A DNA stretch of 64,000 nucleotides from an uncultured Pelagibacteraceae bacterium (GCA_902518165.1 CABYFB010000003.1:116144-180143), one strand, 5' to 3'. Positions 36,200 through 46,226 are shown, numbered from the stretch's first letter. The notes: generated by a model not told the origin, from the letters alone. Numbers and translations are program-made.

Positions 36200-36972
36200 T
36201 ATTTAAATTTCCTTAAGTTAGTTAATGTTTTAAGTTCTAGGCCATTATCTACTAAATTATTTTTTATAGATATTGCGGTAGCCAAAGAACTAGCATTGTC
36301 TCCATGTATGCACACAGAGTCTATTTCACAAGGTATTTGCTTTCCACTGTGACAATTAAGGGCCTGGTTCTGAACCATGCTTAAAACGTGGCTTTTTGCT
36401 TTTTCTGGATCTGTAATAAGTGCGTGAGGTTTTTTTCTAGATACTAAGTTTCCATTATCTTCATAATTTCTATCAGCAAAAATTTCACATGCTATCCTCA
36501 TATCAAATTTCTTTGCAGCCTCTTCCATTTTTGAACCTGTGGGCACTAAATAGATTAAGTCTTTATTGAAATTGCAGATTGATTTTGCAATGATAGTTGC
36601 AAGCTCAATATCTTCGCAAGCCATATTATTTAATGCACCATGTGGTTTAATATGTGTAACAATCTCACCGTGTTTTTCAGCTATATTTTGTAAAATTTCA
36701 TACTGATCAATTAATAATTTATTTATTTCATCTGACGATAAATTTAGTCTTTTACGTCCAAAGTTTTCTGGATCATTAAATGATGGATGCGCACCTATGC
36801 TAACACCGTTTTTCTTACAAATTTTTACAACTTGGTTCATGCTATCTTCATCACCAGCATGATAACCACAAGCAACATTAGCTGAATTGACAATTTCTAG
36901 TAATTTTGGATCATTTTCATCTGAATGATGCTTTGATTTTTCACCTAAATCACAATTGATATTAATTTCCAT
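36199..36972 (-). CDS. pxpA: 5-oxoprolinase subunit A (LamB/YcsF family)
   Basis: 257 residues. Part of the bacterial ATP-dependent 5-oxoprolinase PxpABC, which opens pyroglutamate to glutamate. The family start ININCDLGEK is present, with VACGYHAGDE (about 35-44), SIGAHPSFNDPENFGR and HIKPHGALNN (about 108-117), all conserved in the YcsF family. It is divergent from pxpB across 27 bases, an arrangement that lets one control region drive both. Confidence 0.95.
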   Translation of the reverse strand: MEININCDLGEKSKHHSDENDPKLLEIVNSANVACGYHAGDEDSMNQVVKICKKNGVSIGAHPSFNDPENFGRKRLNLSSDEINKLLIDQYEILQNIAEKHGEIVTHIKPHGALNNMACEDIELATIIAKSICNFNKDLIYLVPTGSKMEEAAKKFDMRIACEIFADRNYEDNGNLVSRKKPHALITDPEKAKSHVLSMVQNQALNCHSGKQIPCEIDSVCIHGDNASSLATAISIKNNLVDNGLELKTLTNLRKFK

Positions 36973-36999
36973 ACTAATAAATCATAAGTATAACATGGT

Positions 37000-37674
37000 A
37001 TGATAAAAAATATATTAAATCTTGGTGACGCAGCTTTGTATTGCGACTTCGGAAGTGATGTAAATCAAGAAATTAATTCAAATGTTATCAAATATTTTTA
37101 TCATATAAAAAAATTAAATTTAAAAGGTATTACAAACTTAACTCCATCTTATAATAAATTAATAATTTCATATGATTTAAATATATACTCTTTTTCATCT
37201 TTAAAAAAAAAAATTGAAAATATAGAGATTAAAGAAAACAATAAATTAGAAAAAAACTTAATCGAAATTCCTGTGTGTTGTGAGGATAATTTTGCATTAG
37301 ATATTAAAAGAGTTGAAAATAAACTAAAATTAAAATCAGAAATAATCCTAGAAAAATTTTTTAGCAAAAATTACTTTTGTTATATGACAGGATTTGTGGC
37401 TGGCATGCCTTTTCTTGGTGATCTTAACCAGGAAATGAGATTAAAAAGATTAGAAACGCCAAGAGTTAAAGTTCCAAAAGGTTCAGTTGGAATAACAGAA
37501 CAATTTTGTAACATATACACTTTTGAAACTCCTGGAGGATGGAATATTTTGGGAAATACACCACAAAATATTTTCGACACATCTAATCAATCAAACCCCA
37601 ATCTTGTTAATCCAGGTGATACAATAAAATTTTATAGAATAACTTTAGATCAATATAATGAAATCAAAAGATAG
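37000..37674 (+). CDS. pxpB: 5-oxoprolinase subunit B (KipI-like)
   Basis: 224 residues. The PxpB/KipI cyclophilin-like C-domain is visible in ITEQFCNIYTFETPGGWNIL, and the N-domain in LGDAALYCDFG and TPSYNKLIISYD. YMTGFVAGMPFLG matches the family's F-x-P-G-F-x-G-M-P-Y-L-G motif. Overlaps pxpC by 17 bases. Acts with PxpC as the amide-activating half of the enzyme. Confidence 0.93.
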   Translation: MIKNILNLGDAALYCDFGSDVNQEINSNVIKYFYHIKKLNLKGITNLTPSYNKLIISYDLNIYSFSSLKKKIENIEIKENNKLEKNLIEIPVCCEDNFALDIKRVENKLKLKSEIILEKFFSKNYFCYMTGFVAGMPFLGDLNQEMRLKRLETPRVKVPKGSVGITEQFCNIYTFETPGGWNILGNTPQNIFDTSNQSNPNLVNPGDTIKFYRITLDQYNEIKR

Positions 37675-38614
37675 AAACTACTTTAAAATTTTAAGAGCTG
37701 GTATCAATACCACATATCAAGACTTAGGAAGAAATAATTTATACCATATTGGTATTCCTTTTAGTGGAGCGATGGATAAAAGAAATTTTCAATTATTAAA
37801 CTCACTTTTGCAAAATGATTACAATTCACCTGTAATAGAATTTGCTTATCAAGGTCCACATTTGAAGTATTTTGGAAAAGACATTTTTTTTTGTATTTCT
37901 GGAAATGTATCATTTAAAATTATAACAAAAGAGAGTGTTATTGATGGTAATTCCTACCAATGTTATTTGTTAAAAAATGGAGATGAAGTCGACATACAAT
38001 CAACCAACAAGTCTGTTTATGGATATTTTTCGATTAATGGAACTTTTGGTGTTGATTATTATTGGGGAAGCTGTTCAATAAATACACAGGCTCAAATTGG
38101 ACCAAATAATGGGAATAAATTTTCTAAAGATTTAGAAATTGAAATACTTGATATTAATAATTCTTTTAACAAAAGAAAACTTCAATACCTAGGTAGCACT
38201 ATTGAAAATATAAGGGTCATTAAAGGAACAAACTATGATTATTTTTCTAAGTCTTCACAAGATAAATTCTTTAAAGAAAGTTTTAAAATTACAAAACTTT
38301 CAGACAGGATGGGTATGAGATTAGAAGGTCCAAAAATTGAAAATATCGTTGATCCTAATATAAAATCTGAAGGTTTGGTAAAAGGTGTAATTCAAATCAC
38401 ATCTGCTGGAGATCCAATAATTATGTTATCAGATCATGGGACTATTGGTGGTTATCCGAAGATTGTAACTGTCATATCTGCTGACTATGATCGACTGGTA
38501 CAATTAACACCAGGATCTAATATAAAATTTAAAGATGTAAGCTTAGAAGATGCTGAAACATTATATAAACTTTATCAGATGGAGACTAACAATCTCATTT
38601 CTCAAATTAAATGA
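37658..38614 (+). CDS. pxpC: 5-oxoprolinase subunit C (KipA-like)
   Basis: 318 residues. The biotin-dependent-carboxyltransferase-like family start ILRAGINTTYQDLGR and HIGIPFSGAMDKRNF are clear, followed by GVDYYWGSCSINTQAQIG and the conserved GLVKGVIQITSAGDP and DHGTIGGYPK. Works with PxpB and PxpA. The EamA transporter start overlaps its stop by 4 bases (ATGA), so the transporter belongs to the same transcript. Confidence 0.95.
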   Translation: MKSKDRNYFKILRAGINTTYQDLGRNNLYHIGIPFSGAMDKRNFQLLNSLLQNDYNSPVIEFAYQGPHLKYFGKDIFFCISGNVSFKIITKESVIDGNSYQCYLLKNGDEVDIQSTNKSVYGYFSINGTFGVDYYWGSCSINTQAQIGPNNGNKFSKDLEIEILDINNSFNKRKLQYLGSTIENIRVIKGTNYDYFSKSSQDKFFKESFKITKLSDRMGMRLEGPKIENIVDPNIKSEGLVKGVIQITSAGDPIIMLSDHGTIGGYPKIVTVISADYDRLVQLTPGSNIKFKDVSLEDAETLYKLYQMETNNLISQIK

Positions 38615-39480
38615 ATTTAATTACAAATTTACCAGGGCCGCTTTTGATTTTTTTTGGTGCTTTCAGTCTAAGTTTTGGAGGGTTAATAGTTAAATCTTTT
38701 GAAGGTTCTACTCTATGGCAAATTCTATTTTGGAGATCAGTTTTTTTTATAATTGTAGTTCTGATCTTTTTAATTATTAGTTATAAGCAAAATTTTATTT
38801 CAGCATTTTATAAATCTGGAATTCCTGGCCTTATTGGAGGCATTGTACTTGCCTGTGGCTTTAGTGGTTATGTTTTTGCGATGTATAATACTACTGTAGC
38901 AAATACTAATTTTATAATTCAAACCCAAACATTATTTTTAGCAATCTTTGGATATATTTTTTTAAAAGAAAAAATAAACTTAATAACTTTAACTTCTATA
39001 GTTTTAGCAATTTCAGGAATAATTTTAATGGTTGGAAGTTCATTAACAGTTGGACAAATGAGTGGAAATATTGCTGCTTTTATTATGCCAATATCATTCG
39101 CAACATTAATTTTAATAGTTAGAAAATTTCCAAGTGTAGATATGGTTCCATTACAATTTATTGCAGGCGTTATTGCTTTGATTATTGGATATTTTATGTC
39201 TAAAACGATTTTTATATCTTTAAATGATATTTTTTTAGGATTTTTAGCTGGCTTTTTTCAACTTGGTTTTGGATTTATATTTATCACAATAGGTGCAAGA
39301 TCTACGCCCTCTGCTTTAGTTGGAATTATTATGTTATCGGAGGCGGTTCTAGGTCCTTTGTGGGCATGGATTTTTATAAATGAAAATCCACCATCAGCAG
39401 TGATGATTGGAGGAGCAATTGTTATTATCGCAGTTCTTATTCAATTTTTATCTATATTAAAAACTAATAAAAAGTATTAG
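38611..39480 (+). CDS. EamA/DMT-family transporter
   Basis: 289 residues, ten predicted helices formed by two EamA repeats. IFLKEKINLITLTSIVLAIS ends the first repeat, and MLSEAVLGPLWAWIFINENP the second. These proteins commonly export amino acids or metabolites. Coupled to pxpC by a 4-base overlap, suggesting it handles a compound of the pyroglutamate route. One of three EamA genes in the window; substrate unknown. Confidence 0.93.
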   Translation: MNLITNLPGPLLIFFGAFSLSFGGLIVKSFEGSTLWQILFWRSVFFIIVVLIFLIISYKQNFISAFYKSGIPGLIGGIVLACGFSGYVFAMYNTTVANTNFIIQTQTLFLAIFGYIFLKEKINLITLTSIVLAISGIILMVGSSLTVGQMSGNIAAFIMPISFATLILIVRKFPSVDMVPLQFIAGVIALIIGYFMSKTIFISLNDIFLGFLAGFFQLGFGFIFITIGARSTPSALVGIIMLSEAVLGPLWAWIFINENPPSAVMIGGAIVIIAVLIQFLSILKTNKKY

Positions 39481-39490
39481 TTTTTTATAA

Positions 39491-40429
39491 ATGAAAAAAA
39501 AATTTATTATATTATTTTTATTTTTATTTGGTTTTAATAATAATTCATTTGCTACATTTAAATACAAAGTTGGAGATTTTGTTTCTGGTGGATTAAATAT
39601 ATCAAGCAAACATTCTATACCTTTAACTGAAGGGGATTGGCAAGTTATTTATTGGTATGGCGAGCATATATTTAGAGGTATTCACGCTTATACTATAACT
39701 TTAGCTCAGATTGAAAATAAGACACCAATAAAAATTTTAGAAATTTCGAAAGTAGATGGGTTGAGTGCTATTTATGGTTATATCAATCCAATAATAATAA
39801 CTAGCACTTTTAAATCAAAAAGACATGGTTGTATTGAAAGACCTTATTACACCTTGTTAAAATACTACAGATCAAAAGGAGCAACTCATAATTGCCTATC
39901 TATAAAACATTATGATGTGAATTATGAACTTTATGAACATGATGATCCTGATCGTGATCTAGGTTATCTTATTAACTGGGCAACAAAAAATAATTTAATT
40001 TTCCCAAAAACTTATTTGGGTTATGATCTCTCAGTTTATATACCAAGAAAAAAAGACAGATGGTTAACTATTGATTACTTAGAAACACCTGAAAGTTTTG
40101 CAAACTATACTTCGTTATATGGATCTGAAACAAAAAGTGAATTTCATCCACAAAATATAAGCAATTATCCTAAAGCAAAAAAGGTAATGAATGGTTGGAT
40201 AAACCATATTTCCTCTTACCATGGTTTAATAGAGTTAGGTCTTAGAATCGATGGTAAATATAAGTTGAAATTTGACAACTTGTCACAAGTATCAGAAAAT
40301 CTAAATAAGAATAATAAAAATAACAAAATGATATTAGACTTAAAAAAACTTGATGACTTATATAAATCAGGAGTACTTTCAGATGAAGAGTTTAAAAAAC
40401 TCAAAGAAAAAGTAATTAATTCGAACTAA
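39491..40429 (+). CDS. Exported protein with C-terminal SHOCT domain
   Basis: 312 residues with a signal peptide (about 1-20, SFA-T). The central part is not recognised; it has conserved-looking cysteines (HGCIERPYY, HNCLSIKHY) and many aromatic residues. The last 30 residues (LKKLDDLYKSGVLSDEEFKKLK) are a SHOCT short helical pair, usually an oligomerisation or regulatory tail. It ends 47 bases before the glycine riboswitch aptamer. Function unknown; probably periplasmic. Confidence 0.75.
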   Translation: MKKKFIILFLFLFGFNNNSFATFKYKVGDFVSGGLNISSKHSIPLTEGDWQVIYWYGEHIFRGIHAYTITLAQIENKTPIKILEISKVDGLSAIYGYINPIIITSTFKSKRHGCIERPYYTLLKYYRSKGATHNCLSIKHYDVNYELYEHDDPDRDLGYLINWATKNNLIFPKTYLGYDLSVYIPRKKDRWLTIDYLETPESFANYTSLYGSETKSEFHPQNISNYPKAKKVMNGWINHISSYHGLIELGLRIDGKYKLKFDNLSQVSENLNKNNKNNKMILDLKKLDDLYKSGVLSDEEFKKLKEKVINSN

Positions 40430-40463
40430 CAAAAAAACGGTAGATTAAAATTTATAAATAAAC

Positions 40464-40469
40464 TATAGT
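40464..40469 (+). promoter_or_regulatory. Candidate -10 box of the gcvTHP transcript
   Basis: TATAGT lies 7 bases upstream of A40476, where the P1 stem of the first glycine aptamer begins. This would place the transcript start right at the aptamer. The -35 region is weak (TAGATT at 17-base spacing), so this is a candidate only. Confidence 0.4.
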
Positions 40470-40475
40470 ATTTAA

Positions 40476-40632
40476 ACGGGAGAATGGTTTGAAATAAAAC
40501 CTGCCGAAGGAGCAACCACCCCGGAAACTCTCAGGCAAATGGACCGTACATATTAACTCTGGAAAGAGAATTATTCTCGCCGAAGGAGCAAATCTCTCAG
40601 GCAAAAAGACAGAGGGGGCATAAAGAGTTAAT
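40476..40632 (+). ncRNA. Tandem glycine riboswitch (two aptamers) before gcvT
   Basis: Two glycine aptamers lie in series. Aptamer 1 runs from 40476 to 40547, with P1 ACGG/CCGT and cores CTGCCGAAGGAGCAA and CTCTCAGGCAAATGGACCG. Aptamer 2 runs from 40557 to 40614, with P1 CTCT/AGAG and cores CGCCGAAGGAGCAA and CTCTCAGGCAAAAAGACAGAG. The linker is nine bases. The segment after aptamer 2 contains GAGGGGGC and ends at the gcvT ATG. Glycine riboswitches on gcv genes typically turn expression on. A perfect 10-base complement between 40551-40560 and 40624-40633 could be the switch helix (see findings). Confidence 0.96.
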
Positions 40633-41739
40633 ATGAGTATAAAAAAAACATCGTTAAATAATCTCCACATCAAGTATGGCGCAAAGCTTGTAGAGTTTGC
40701 TGGATATCAAATGCCCATCCAATATAAAGATGGAATTATACAAGAGCATAAATACACACGTTCACACTCTGGTATTTTTGATGTTTCTCATATGGGTCAA
40801 TTATTTATATCGGGTAGTGATGATCTTACAAGTGATCTTGAGAAGATTTTTCCTGCGGATCTGAAAAAATTAAAAACTAATCAAAGTAAGTATTCATTTT
40901 TAATGAATAACAAAGGAGGAATTCAGGACGATCTGATAATTACCAAAACATCTGATGGATTTTTAATCATCTTGAATGCTGCATGCAAGTATAATGATTA
41001 TAAAGTAATAAAATCTAAACTTGATAATCAATATAAATTAAATCTTGACGAGTCATTGTCATTAATTGCATTACAGGGCCCCGAAGCAAAAAATGTTTTA
41101 AATAAAGTTATACCTGGTTGTGACAGTCTAAAATTTATGAACGGAAACAACTATGTCTATAACAATGAAAAAGTATACATAACTAGATCAGGATATACTG
41201 GTGAGGATGGATTTGAAATTTCTATAAAACATAGTGATGCTGAAACTTTTGTAGAAAATTTGATAGAAAATGGATCTAAATTGATTGGTTTAGGAGCAAG
41301 AGATACATTAAGAATGGAAGCTGGACTCTGCTTGTATGGAAATGATTTAGACAACGATACAAGTCCTATCGAAGCTAATCTAAAATGGGCAATACCTAAG
41401 AGCAGAATTGAGACTGAATTTGTTGGATCAGAAGTTTTAAAAAACCAATTTCAAAGCGGAGTAAAAAAATTGAGAGTTGGCATAAAACCAGACAGCAAAG
41501 TAATTGCTAGAGGAAATACCAAAATTTACAATGATAAAAATCAAGAAATTGGGAAAGTAACAAGTGGCACATTTGGACCAAGCGTTGAACATCCAATAGC
41601 AATGGGATATGTCGATAATAGTTATTCAACTGTAAATACAAAAATATTTCTTGAAGTTAGAGGAAAAAAAATTCCCGCAAATATTTGTAACTTACCGTTT
41701 TATAAAAAAAATTACGTAAAAGGGGAAATTAATGTCTGA
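40633..41739 (+). CDS. gcvT: Aminomethyltransferase (glycine cleavage T protein)
   Basis: 368 residues. Transfers the glycine-derived methylene from the lipoyl arm of GcvH to tetrahydrofolate, releasing ammonia. T-protein motifs are [33 protein letters not shown] and [20 protein letters not shown]. The catalytic Asp of the family is in VSHMGQ-adjacent text. Directly downstream of the glycine riboswitch; gcvH overlaps its end by 8 bases. Confidence 0.98.
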   Translation: MSIKKTSLNNLHIKYGAKLVEFAGYQMPIQYKDGIIQEHKYTRSHSGIFDVSHMGQLFISGSDDLTSDLEKIFPADLKKLKTNQSKYSFLMNNKGGIQDDLIITKTSDGFLIILNAACKYNDYKVIKSKLDNQYKLNLDESLSLIALQGPEAKNVLNKVIPGCDSLKFMNGNNYVYNNEKVYITRSGYTGEDGFEISIKHSDAETFVENLIENGSKLIGLGARDTLRMEAGLCLYGNDLDNDTSPIEANLKWAIPKSRIETEFVGSEVLKNQFQSGVKKLRVGIKPDSKVIARGNTKIYNDKNQEIGKVTSGTFGPSVEHPIAMGYVDNSYSTVNTKIFLEVRGKKIPANICNLPFYKKNYVKGEINV

Positions 41740-42112
41740 AGTTAAATATTCAAAAGAACATGAGTGGATTAAACTAGATGGAGAAGAAGCTACAATTGGA
41801 ATAACCAAGCATGCAACAGAAATGCTTGGGGATATAGTATTTGCTGAACTCCCAGAGAAAGGTTCAAATGTCGATAAAGATGGAACTGCTGGAGTGGTTG
41901 AGTCAACGAAAGCTGCTAGTGATGTTTACACTCCTGTTAGTGGAGAAGTTACAGATACAAATCAAATGATAGTTGATGATCCATCAAAAATAAATGAAGA
42001 CCCAGAGGAGTCTGCATGGTTTTTTAAACTTAAAATAAAAGACAAATCTGAAATGGATAGTCTTATGAGTAAAGAAGAATATGAAAAATTTGCAAAGGAG
42101 ACATCAGCATAA
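41732..42112 (+). CDS. gcvH: Glycine cleavage system H protein
   Basis: 126 residues, the lipoyl carrier. The lipoylation site lies in [20 protein letters not shown], with Lys61. The start is [13 protein letters not shown], the typical H-protein N-terminus. Its stop overlaps the gcvP start by one base. It receives the aminomethyl group from GcvP and passes it to GcvT. Confidence 0.98.
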   Translation: MSEVKYSKEHEWIKLDGEEATIGITKHATEMLGDIVFAELPEKGSNVDKDGTAGVVESTKAASDVYTPVSGEVTDTNQMIVDDPSKINEDPEESAWFFKLKIKDKSEMDSLMSKEEYEKFAKETSA

Positions 42113-44982
42113 TGTTACCAAATTCAGAAAAAGATTTTATAAAAAGACACATTGGACCTTCTAAAGAAGACCAATCAAAAATGTTAAAAGAATTAAATTA
42201 TCAATCAATAGATGATTTAATGAATAACACTGTTCCAGAAAAAATAATGTTTAAAGGTGAGCTTAATATCGGAGAATCTAATTCGGAATATGAGGCGTTA
42301 AGAAAATTAAGAGCAATTTCAAAAAAAAATCATGTTTACTCAAATTTTATTGGAATGGGTTATTATGGAACTTATACGCCATATGTAATTTTAAGAAATA
42401 TTTTAGAAAATCCAGGTTGGTATACATCATATACACCTTATCAGCCTGAAGTAGCTCAAGGAAGACTTGAGATGTTGTTAAACTTTCAACAAATGATTGT
42501 AGATTTTACTGGAATGGATATCGCTAATGCTTCTTTATTGGATGAAGGTACGGCAGCAGCAGAAGCCATGGGTCTTAGTCATAGATTAAATAAAAAAGAT
42601 AGTAATTTAGTTTTTGTATCTGAGGATTGCCATCCTCAAACAATAAATGTAATTCAAACTAGAGCTGAACCAATGGGTTTAAAAGTTTTAGTTGGAAAAG
42701 AAGATGAAGTTTTAGACCAATTAAAAGAAGATCTAGTTTGTGGAATTTTACAATATCCCGGAACTTTAGGAGATATTAAAGACCCAAGTGAAGCAATTAG
42801 CAAAATTCATAAAAAAAATGGTAAGGCTGTATTAGCATGTGATCTATTAGCTTTGGCAAAATTAAAAACACCAAGAGAACTTGGCGCTGATATAGCAGTA
42901 GGAAGCTCTCAGCGATTTGGAATACCAATGGGGTATGGAGGTCCACATGCAGCATTTTTTGCGACTAAAGACGAGTATAAGAGATCGATGCCTGGTAGAA
43001 TTGTTGGTGTGTCGGTTGATAGACATGGTAACAAGGCATACAGATTATCTTTACAAACTAGAGAGCAACACATCAGAAGAGATAAGGCGACAAGTAATAT
43101 TTGTACTGCCCAAGCTTTATTAGCAATTGTTTCAGCAGCATATGCTATTTATCATGGCCCAGATGGAATTAAAAATATTTCTGAAAGAGTTTCTCAATTA
43201 GCAAAAAGTTTTGCTGATAAAATAAAACAGTCAGGTTATGAAATTTATTCTGATTATTTTTTTGATACTGTTACAATTATTACCAAAGAAAAGACTGATC
43301 AAATTTATAAAAATGCTCTAAATCAGAAAGTTAATATACGAAAAGTAAATTCTGAAATGCTTGCTGTCTCTTTCGATGAAAGAAAAAACGTTTATAGAGT
43401 AAATCAATTATTAAAAATTTTTAATGCCGCAGAATCAATAAAAAAAGAGGATCCTTCAGTTAAATTACCTAATTTACCAAAAAATTTATTAAGAACTTCA
43501 AAATATTTAGAGCATCCAATTTTTAACTTATATCATTCAGAAACTGAAATGCTTAGATATCTTAAAAAGCTAGAGGATAAGGATATAGCATTGAATAGAA
43601 CTATGATAGCACTTGGTTCGTGCACAATGAAGTTAAATGCTGCTGCTGAAATGATCCCAATTTCTTGGAAAGAATTCGCAGAGCCTCATCCTTTTGTTCC
43701 AGTTGAACAAATGGAAGGTTTTAGAGATTTGTTTACTGATTTAAAAAATTGGTTGAGATCTATAACAGGTTTTTCTGGTGTCTCTCTACAACCTAATGCA
43801 GGCGCTCAAGGAGAATATGCAGGTCTAATGGTTATAAGAAAGTACCACTTAGATAGAGATGAAGCTCATCGTAATATTTGTTTAATCCCAAGTTCGGCAC
43901 ATGGTACAAATCCAGCAAGCGCACAAATGGTTGGAATGAAAGTGGTTGTTGTTAATTGTGATAAAGAGGGAAATGTAGATTTCGATGATTTAAAGAAAAA
44001 AGTAGAGCAACATTCAGAAAATCTCGCAGCTTTAATGGTAACTTACCCATCTACCCATGGTGTATTTGAGGAAAAAATAACTGATATTTGTGAGTTAGTT
44101 CATAAACATGGTGGACAGGTCTATATGGATGGAGCAAATTTAAATGCCCTTGTTGGAGTTGCAAAGCCTGGAAATTTTGGTCCAGATGTTTGTCATATTA
44201 ATCTGCATAAAACATTTTGTATTCCTCACGGTGGTGGTGGACCTGGAATGGGACCTATAGCTTGTAAAAAACATTTACAAGTTTATCTGCCTAATCATCC
44301 AGTAATAAAAGATTGCGGACCAACAAGTGGAATTGGAGCAGTATCAGCAGCTCCTTGGGGTAGTTCAAGTATTCTATCAATCTCTTGGATGTATATTAAA
44401 ATGATGGGATCACAAGGATTAAAGCTTGCTACTCAAGTTGCAATTTTAAACGCAAATTATATTGCTCATAGACTTAAAGATCACTTTCCTATTTTGTACA
44501 AAGGTGCAAATGGCAATGTTGCACACGAGTGCATAATTGATATTAGAAATATTAAATCTGAAACAGGGGTAACCGAAGAAGATATTGCAAAAAGAATGAT
44601 AGATTTTGGATTTCACGCACCAACTATGTCATGGCCTGTAGCTGGCACTATGATGATAGAGCCAACTGAAAGCGAAGGTTTATCAGAAATAGACAGATTT
44701 TGTGACACTTTAATTAAGATTAAACAAGAAATTGAAAAAATTAAATCAGGTGAATTTGATAAAATTGATAATCCAATTAAAAACGCTCCTCATACTGATA
44801 CTGAATTATCATCAGATGTATGGGAACATAAATATTCAAGACAAGAAGCAGCATATCCTGCAAGTTTTTTAAAACAAAACAAATTTTGGCCTCCAGTTGC
44901 TCGGGTAGACAATGTTTATGGAGATAAAAATATATTCTGCACATGTCCAAGTATGGATGAGTTTAAAGAAGACGCAGCATAG
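42112..44982 (+). CDS. gcvP: Glycine dehydrogenase (decarboxylating), P protein
   Basis: 956 residues, the single-chain (P1-P2 fused) form. Decarboxylates glycine with pyridoxal phosphate and loads the lipoyl arm of GcvH. The P1 half has YYGTYTPYVILRNILENPGW and the P2 half has CMIALGSCTMKLNAAAEM-like ALGSCTMKLN. The PLP lysine is Lys700 in NLHKTFCIPHGGGG. Completes gcvTHP; with FDH downstream it supports C1 energy metabolism. The next gene starts 5 bases after its stop. Confidence 0.98.
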   Translation: MLPNSEKDFIKRHIGPSKEDQSKMLKELNYQSIDDLMNNTVPEKIMFKGELNIGESNSEYEALRKLRAISKKNHVYSNFIGMGYYGTYTPYVILRNILENPGWYTSYTPYQPEVAQGRLEMLLNFQQMIVDFTGMDIANASLLDEGTAAAEAMGLSHRLNKKDSNLVFVSEDCHPQTINVIQTRAEPMGLKVLVGKEDEVLDQLKEDLVCGILQYPGTLGDIKDPSEAISKIHKKNGKAVLACDLLALAKLKTPRELGADIAVGSSQRFGIPMGYGGPHAAFFATKDEYKRSMPGRIVGVSVDRHGNKAYRLSLQTREQHIRRDKATSNICTAQALLAIVSAAYAIYHGPDGIKNISERVSQLAKSFADKIKQSGYEIYSDYFFDTVTIITKEKTDQIYKNALNQKVNIRKVNSEMLAVSFDERKNVYRVNQLLKIFNAAESIKKEDPSVKLPNLPKNLLRTSKYLEHPIFNLYHSETEMLRYLKKLEDKDIALNRTMIALGSCTMKLNAAAEMIPISWKEFAEPHPFVPVEQMEGFRDLFTDLKNWLRSITGFSGVSLQPNAGAQGEYAGLMVIRKYHLDRDEAHRNICLIPSSAHGTNPASAQMVGMKVVVVNCDKEGNVDFDDLKKKVEQHSENLAALMVTYPSTHGVFEEKITDICELVHKHGGQVYMDGANLNALVGVAKPGNFGPDVCHINLHKTFCIPHGGGGPGMGPIACKKHLQVYLPNHPVIKDCGPTSGIGAVSAAPWGSSSILSISWMYIKMMGSQGLKLATQVAILNANYIAHRLKDHFPILYKGANGNVAHECIIDIRNIKSETGVTEEDIAKRMIDFGFHAPTMSWPVAGTMMIEPTESEGLSEIDRFCDTLIKIKQEIEKIKSGEFDKIDNPIKNAPHTDTELSSDVWEHKYSRQEAAYPASFLKQNKFWPPVARVDNVYGDKNIFCTCPSMDEFKEDAA

Positions 44983-44987
44983 CCTTA

Positions 44988-46226
44988 ATGCGAATTGCAG
45001 TAATCGGATCAGGAATCTCTGGTTTATCAGCAGCACAAAAGCTTTCCAAAAAACATCATGTTGATTTATTCGAAAGCGAAGATCATTTTGGTGGTCATTC
45101 ATATACTTTAGATACTTTAATTAATGGTAAAAAAGTTCCTGTAGATATTGGCTTTATTGTTTTTAATCATGAAACTTATCCAAATCTCATAAATTTTTTT
45201 AACGAATTAAAAATTGAAATTGAAAAAAGCGATATGTCATTTTCTGTTTCTGTAAAAGATACAAATTATGAATATTGTGGTAGAGGTTTAAACGGAATTT
45301 TTGCAAATAAAGCTAATCTTTTAAATTTAAAATTTTTAAAAATGTTTTTTGATATTATAAATTTCTACAAAAAGTGTGATCAAATCAAAAGTTTAAATGA
45401 AGAAATTACTCTTGGTGAATTTCTTGAAAAAAATAAATGGTCAAAAAATTTTATTAATTTTCATCTAATCCCAATGGTTTCTGCTATCTGGTCTATGCCC
45501 CCAGTAGAAGCAAATCAAATGCCAATTAAATTTTTTTTAAAATTTTTTCAAAATCATGGACTTTTTAAATTAAAAAATAGACCACAATGGTACACAGTCA
45601 CCAACAGAAGTAGAACTTATGTAGAGAAAGTATTAACTCAAATAAGTGGAGAATATTTTAAAAATTATAAGATTAGTTCGATAAAAAGAAATAAAATTGG
45701 TGTTCAAATATATTACGGTGCTAGTAACGAATTTTTTGACTATGATAAAGTTGTCATCGCTACTCATGCAGACGATGCATTGAAAATTTTGAGTGAGCCG
45801 ACTGAGGATGAAAAAAAAATACTTTCAAATTTTAAATATAAATCCAATCTAGCAGTAATACATACTGACGATGTATGTATGCCAGACAATAAAAAAGTTT
45901 GGTCTTCATGGAATTCCTCAGTTGATAAATCAGATATTAGTAAGACATCATTAACTTATTGGTTGAACTTATTACAAAATCTGAAGACAGAAAAAAATAT
46001 TTTCTTAACCTTAAATCCTTTTTTTGAAATAGATCAAAAAAAAATCCTACAAAAAGTTACTTTTACCCACCCTTATTTTGATCAAGATGCTTTGAATAAT
46101 CAAAAATTATTAAAAGAAATACAAAATAAAAGAAATGTATTGTTTTGTGGAAGTTATTTTGGTTACGGTTTTCATGAAGATGGAATAAAATCATCCATTA
46201 ATATGATTGAAAACCTAAATGATTAA
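44988..46226 (+). CDS. FAD-dependent oxidoreductase, amine-oxidase/desaturase-like
   Basis: 412 residues with an N-terminal Rossmann FAD site (IAVIGSGISGLSAAQKLS) and FGGHSYTLD, typical of the flavin amine-oxidase superfamily group COG2907. Later motifs include HLIPMVSAIWSMPP and, at the end, FCGSYFGYGFHEDGI, as in that family. It heads a four-gene plus-strand run with DUF1365, Cfa and DUF3833. In Rhodobacter, as I recall, a related flavoprotein desaturates methylated fatty acids beside a Cfa-like methyltransferase. Role here inferred from that. Confidence 0.88.
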   Translation: MRIAVIGSGISGLSAAQKLSKKHHVDLFESEDHFGGHSYTLDTLINGKKVPVDIGFIVFNHETYPNLINFFNELKIEIEKSDMSFSVSVKDTNYEYCGRGLNGIFANKANLLNLKFLKMFFDIINFYKKCDQIKSLNEEITLGEFLEKNKWSKNFINFHLIPMVSAIWSMPPVEANQMPIKFFLKFFQNHGLFKLKNRPQWYTVTNRSRTYVEKVLTQISGEYFKNYKISSIKRNKIGVQIYYGASNEFFDYDKVVIATHADDALKILSEPTEDEKKILSNFKYKSNLAVIHTDDVCMPDNKKVWSSWNSSVDKSDISKTSLTYWLNLLQNLKTEKNIFLTLNPFFEIDQKKILQKVTFTHPYFDQDALNNQKLLKEIQNKRNVLFCGSYFGYGFHEDGIKSSINMIENLND

